A stretch of DNA of 16,186 nucleotides from F23-D06 sp963603365 (GTDB lineage: Bacteria > Bacteroidota > Bacteroidia > Bacteroidales > WCHB1-69), in assembly GCA_963603365.1 (NCBI GenBank), contig CAVCMI010000007.1, positions 1-16,186 on the forward strand. Direction: 5' to 3'. Positions 15,337 through 16,186 of this stretch are shown piece by piece. Position 1 is the first letter of the stretch; every line of letters starts with the position of its first letter. A program made the position numbers and the translations under genes. The notes under the pieces are model-generated. The model was given only the letters and a program-made list of their open reading frames with translations, was not told where the DNA came from and ran no database searches.

Positions 15337-15342
15337 TACAAA

Positions 15343-16074
15343 TCAGTTCCTGAGGCAACGGACTGATTGCCCGTAGTCCTTGCTGTAGGCGTAGCGGTCC
15401 ACGTAGGCGTATCTGTAGTAGAGGTTGCGGAAGTACGCGTCGAAGATGTCGTCCTCGGTAGAGCTCCAGAAGTACGCGTCGAAGCCGAAGTTGGTGCAGT
15501 CGCCGTCGTAGAAGCCCGCAGGGAGGGCCGAGAAGCCCGCGGCGTTGTTGCCCGACGGGTTGTTGCCGGGTGCGCAGGCGGTTGAGCTGCTGCTCCAGCC
15601 CGTTTCGGAGGCGAGCGCCTTGGCGATGTTTGAACTGCTCCCGCCGCACAGGTACCGGCTCTGCGAACTGACGTGGTCTGTGAGCTGCGTCCACTCCGCG
15701 TCGCTCGGCACGTGCCACCCATCCGGACAGACCCCCTGCACCCCTGACGGGTTTGCTGACGAGGACGGCGCGCCGTTCATGACCGCCGCCCAGTTGTACA
15801 GGTAGCCGTACGCGGGCACGTTGGCCTCGTCGTCCGGGGCGTAGCGGCCGGCGACCGGGGTGCAGTCGCTGTACCTTGTGGTGCGCAGGTTCTCCCGCAT
15901 CCAGCACTGGCTGCCTATCTGCACCGTGTTGTAGATGTTGCCGTCAACGTCGCTCACTATGGAGCGTCCGCAGACAAAGGCGTCGCCCGGTGTCTGGGCG
16001 CTGCACCGCGGCATCTGCGCAACAAGGCAGACCGCAAGCGTAAACATTAAGATCGTTGTAATCAGTTTGTTCAT
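15343..16074 (-). CDS. Exported FISUMP-domain protein (Fib_succ_major)
   Basis: This 243-residue protein has a signal peptide (to about residue 26, CSA then Gln) and a FISUMP domain (PF09603/TIGR02145; about 40-243). Landmarks are DVDGNIYNTVQIGSQCWMRE (42-61) with ENLRTTRY, GYLYNWAAVMN (90-100), GVCPDGWHVPSDAEW (114-128), NNAAGFSALPAGFY (176-189), YFWSSTE (201-207) and GQSVRCLRN (235-243). The fold is believed to be C-type-lectin/sulfatase-modifying-factor-like and the proteins are secreted or surface-exposed; no activity is known. Residues 208-234 are unusually rich in Tyr, Ala and Asp and contain short internal repeats. The gene is visibly more GC-rich than the DNA on both sides (hand counts of 41/60 and 43/60 in two rows) and is bracketed by a 14-bp inverted repeat, hinting at mobility. 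The family usually has GFSVRC where this copy has GQSVRC. Confidence 0.92.
   Translation of the reverse strand: MNKLITTILMFTLAVCLVAQMPRCSAQTPGDAFVCGRSIVSDVDGNIYNTVQIGSQCWMRENLRTTRYSDCTPVAGRYAPDDEANVPAYGYLYNWAAVMNGAPSSSANPSGVQGVCPDGWHVPSDAEWTQLTDHVSSQSRYLCGGSSSNIAKALASETGWSSSSTACAPGNNPSGNNAAGFSALPAGFYDGDCTNFGFDAYFWSSTEDDIFDAYFRNLYYRYAYVDRYAYSKDYGQSVRCLRN
15385..15411 (-). repeat. Short direct repeat encoding Tyr-Ala-Tyr twice
   Basis: GTAGGCGTA occurs at 15385-15393 and 15403-15411, six codons apart, encoding YAY at residues 228-230 and 222-224 of the FISUMP protein. Confidence 0.8.
15430..15484 (-). repeat. Exact 16-bp direct repeat in the FISUMP gene
   Basis: GAAGTACGCGTCGAAG occurs at 15430-15445 and 15469-15484, with a 39-bp period (13 codons). 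It encodes FDAYF twice, at residues 198-202 and 211-215. Confidence 0.9.
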
Positions 16075-16112
16075 AATTTTAACTTATTTGGTGAAACTTT
16101 TGTTCAATGAGG

Positions 16113-16132
16113 AATTAGGAATTAGGAATGAG
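16113..16132 (+). repeat. Right flank: AATTAGG tandem and inverted-repeat arm
   Basis: Two tandem copies of AATTAGG (16113-16119, 16120-16126) run into AATGAG. Positions 16119-16132 (GAATTAGGAATGAG) are the exact reverse complement of 15308-15321. The arm lies in the presumed 5' leader of the FISUMP gene, between its -7 element and the ATG. Confidence 0.85.
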
Positions 16133-16154
16133 CAAGTTCTTCTGTTTGAAAATG

Positions 16155-16162
16155 CAAATATA
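16155..16162 (-). promoter_or_regulatory. Putative -7 element of the FISUMP gene
   Basis: The minus strand reads TATATTTG, matching TAnnTTTG, about 80 bp upstream of the ATG at 16074. Candidate -33 boxes (TTG at 16179-16181, TTTG at 16174-16177) are closer than the normal 19-21 bp, so the call is tentative. Confidence 0.45.
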
Positions 16163-16186
16163 ACATTTTTTTGCAAATCAAGACCG

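Larger units (their letters stand above)
15046..15342. other. Non-coding gap of about 300 bp with palindromes
   Basis: No convincing gene was found. The region holds a perfect 10-bp palindrome GGTCATGACC (15198-15207) that overlaps AGGGG/CCCCT arms (15182-15186 and 15206-15210). It also has a perfect 8-bp palindrome GTTATAAC (15267-15274) and TTGCCTT/AAGGCAA arms at about 15094-15153. A short frame at 15216-15251 starts MKKTWIIT like a signal peptide but stops after 11 residues. The right part carries the FISUMP flanking repeat. Confidence 0.5.

Noticed and set aside
15320..15907. Alternative Arg-rich frame over the FISUMP gene
   Set aside because: It is a frame-shifted shadow of GC-rich DNA; the frame at 15343-16074 has a signal peptide and full FISUMP motifs.
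1..16186. CRISPR array, tRNA, rRNA, transposase, integrase or reverse transcriptase
   Set aside because: None was seen on either strand by reading; a dedicated RNA search was not possible.

Overview
The window reads as chromosomal DNA of a member of the Bacteroidota, most likely Bacteroidales. The reasons are: start codons without clear Shine-Dalgarno sequences, several TAnnTTTG-type -7 promoter elements, a fused DAHP synthase/chorismate mutase, PepSY-like and MORN-type secreted proteins, and a 'Fibrobacter succinogenes major paralogous domain' (FISUMP) protein. Most of it is ordinary, tightly packed chromosome. The accessory-looking part is the right end, from about 15300 to 16186. No rRNA, tRNA, CRISPR array, transposase or integrase was seen.

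Layout: (1) 182-412 (+) encodes a small basic protein of unknown role whose stop overlaps the stop of folE. (2) 409-3047 (-) is a probable three-gene operon read right to left: a secreted MORN_2/YwqK-type repeat protein, a glyoxalase-II-like metallo-beta-lactamase-fold hydrolase, and folE (GTP cyclohydrolase I). (3) 3047-3122 is a divergent promoter gap. (4) 3122-11882 (+) is a four-gene unit with gaps of 6, 0 and -11 bp: an exported PepSY-like protein, an exported 1493-residue protein of unknown function, DAHP synthase/chorismate mutase, and an S41 carboxy-terminal processing protease. (5) 11883-11978 is a short convergent gap with inverted repeats. (6) 11979-15024 (-) is a probable three-gene unit read right to left: a ClC chloride channel/antiporter with CBS domains, rfbC, and a phosphoglycolate-phosphatase-like HAD hydrolase. 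(7) 15025-15342 is mostly non-coding, with a good ClC promoter and some palindromes. (8) 15343-16074 (-) is a GC-rich secreted FISUMP protein, bracketed by a perfect 14-bp inverted repeat.

How the genes relate: folE starts the tetrahydrofolate or related pterin pathway, and the aro gene joins the first step of the shikimate pathway to chorismate mutase. The secreted MORN and PepSY-like proteins, the 1493-residue protein and the membrane-anchored CtpA-like protease all act at the cell envelope. Co-transcription of two large envelope proteins, an aromatic biosynthesis enzyme and an envelope protease is suggested by spacing alone. The most interesting element is the FISUMP cassette: its composition, flanking inverted repeats and Tyr/Ala/Asp-rich C-terminal patch with internal short repeats look like a mobile or recombining, sequence-diversifying surface protein. 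That last point is an inference.
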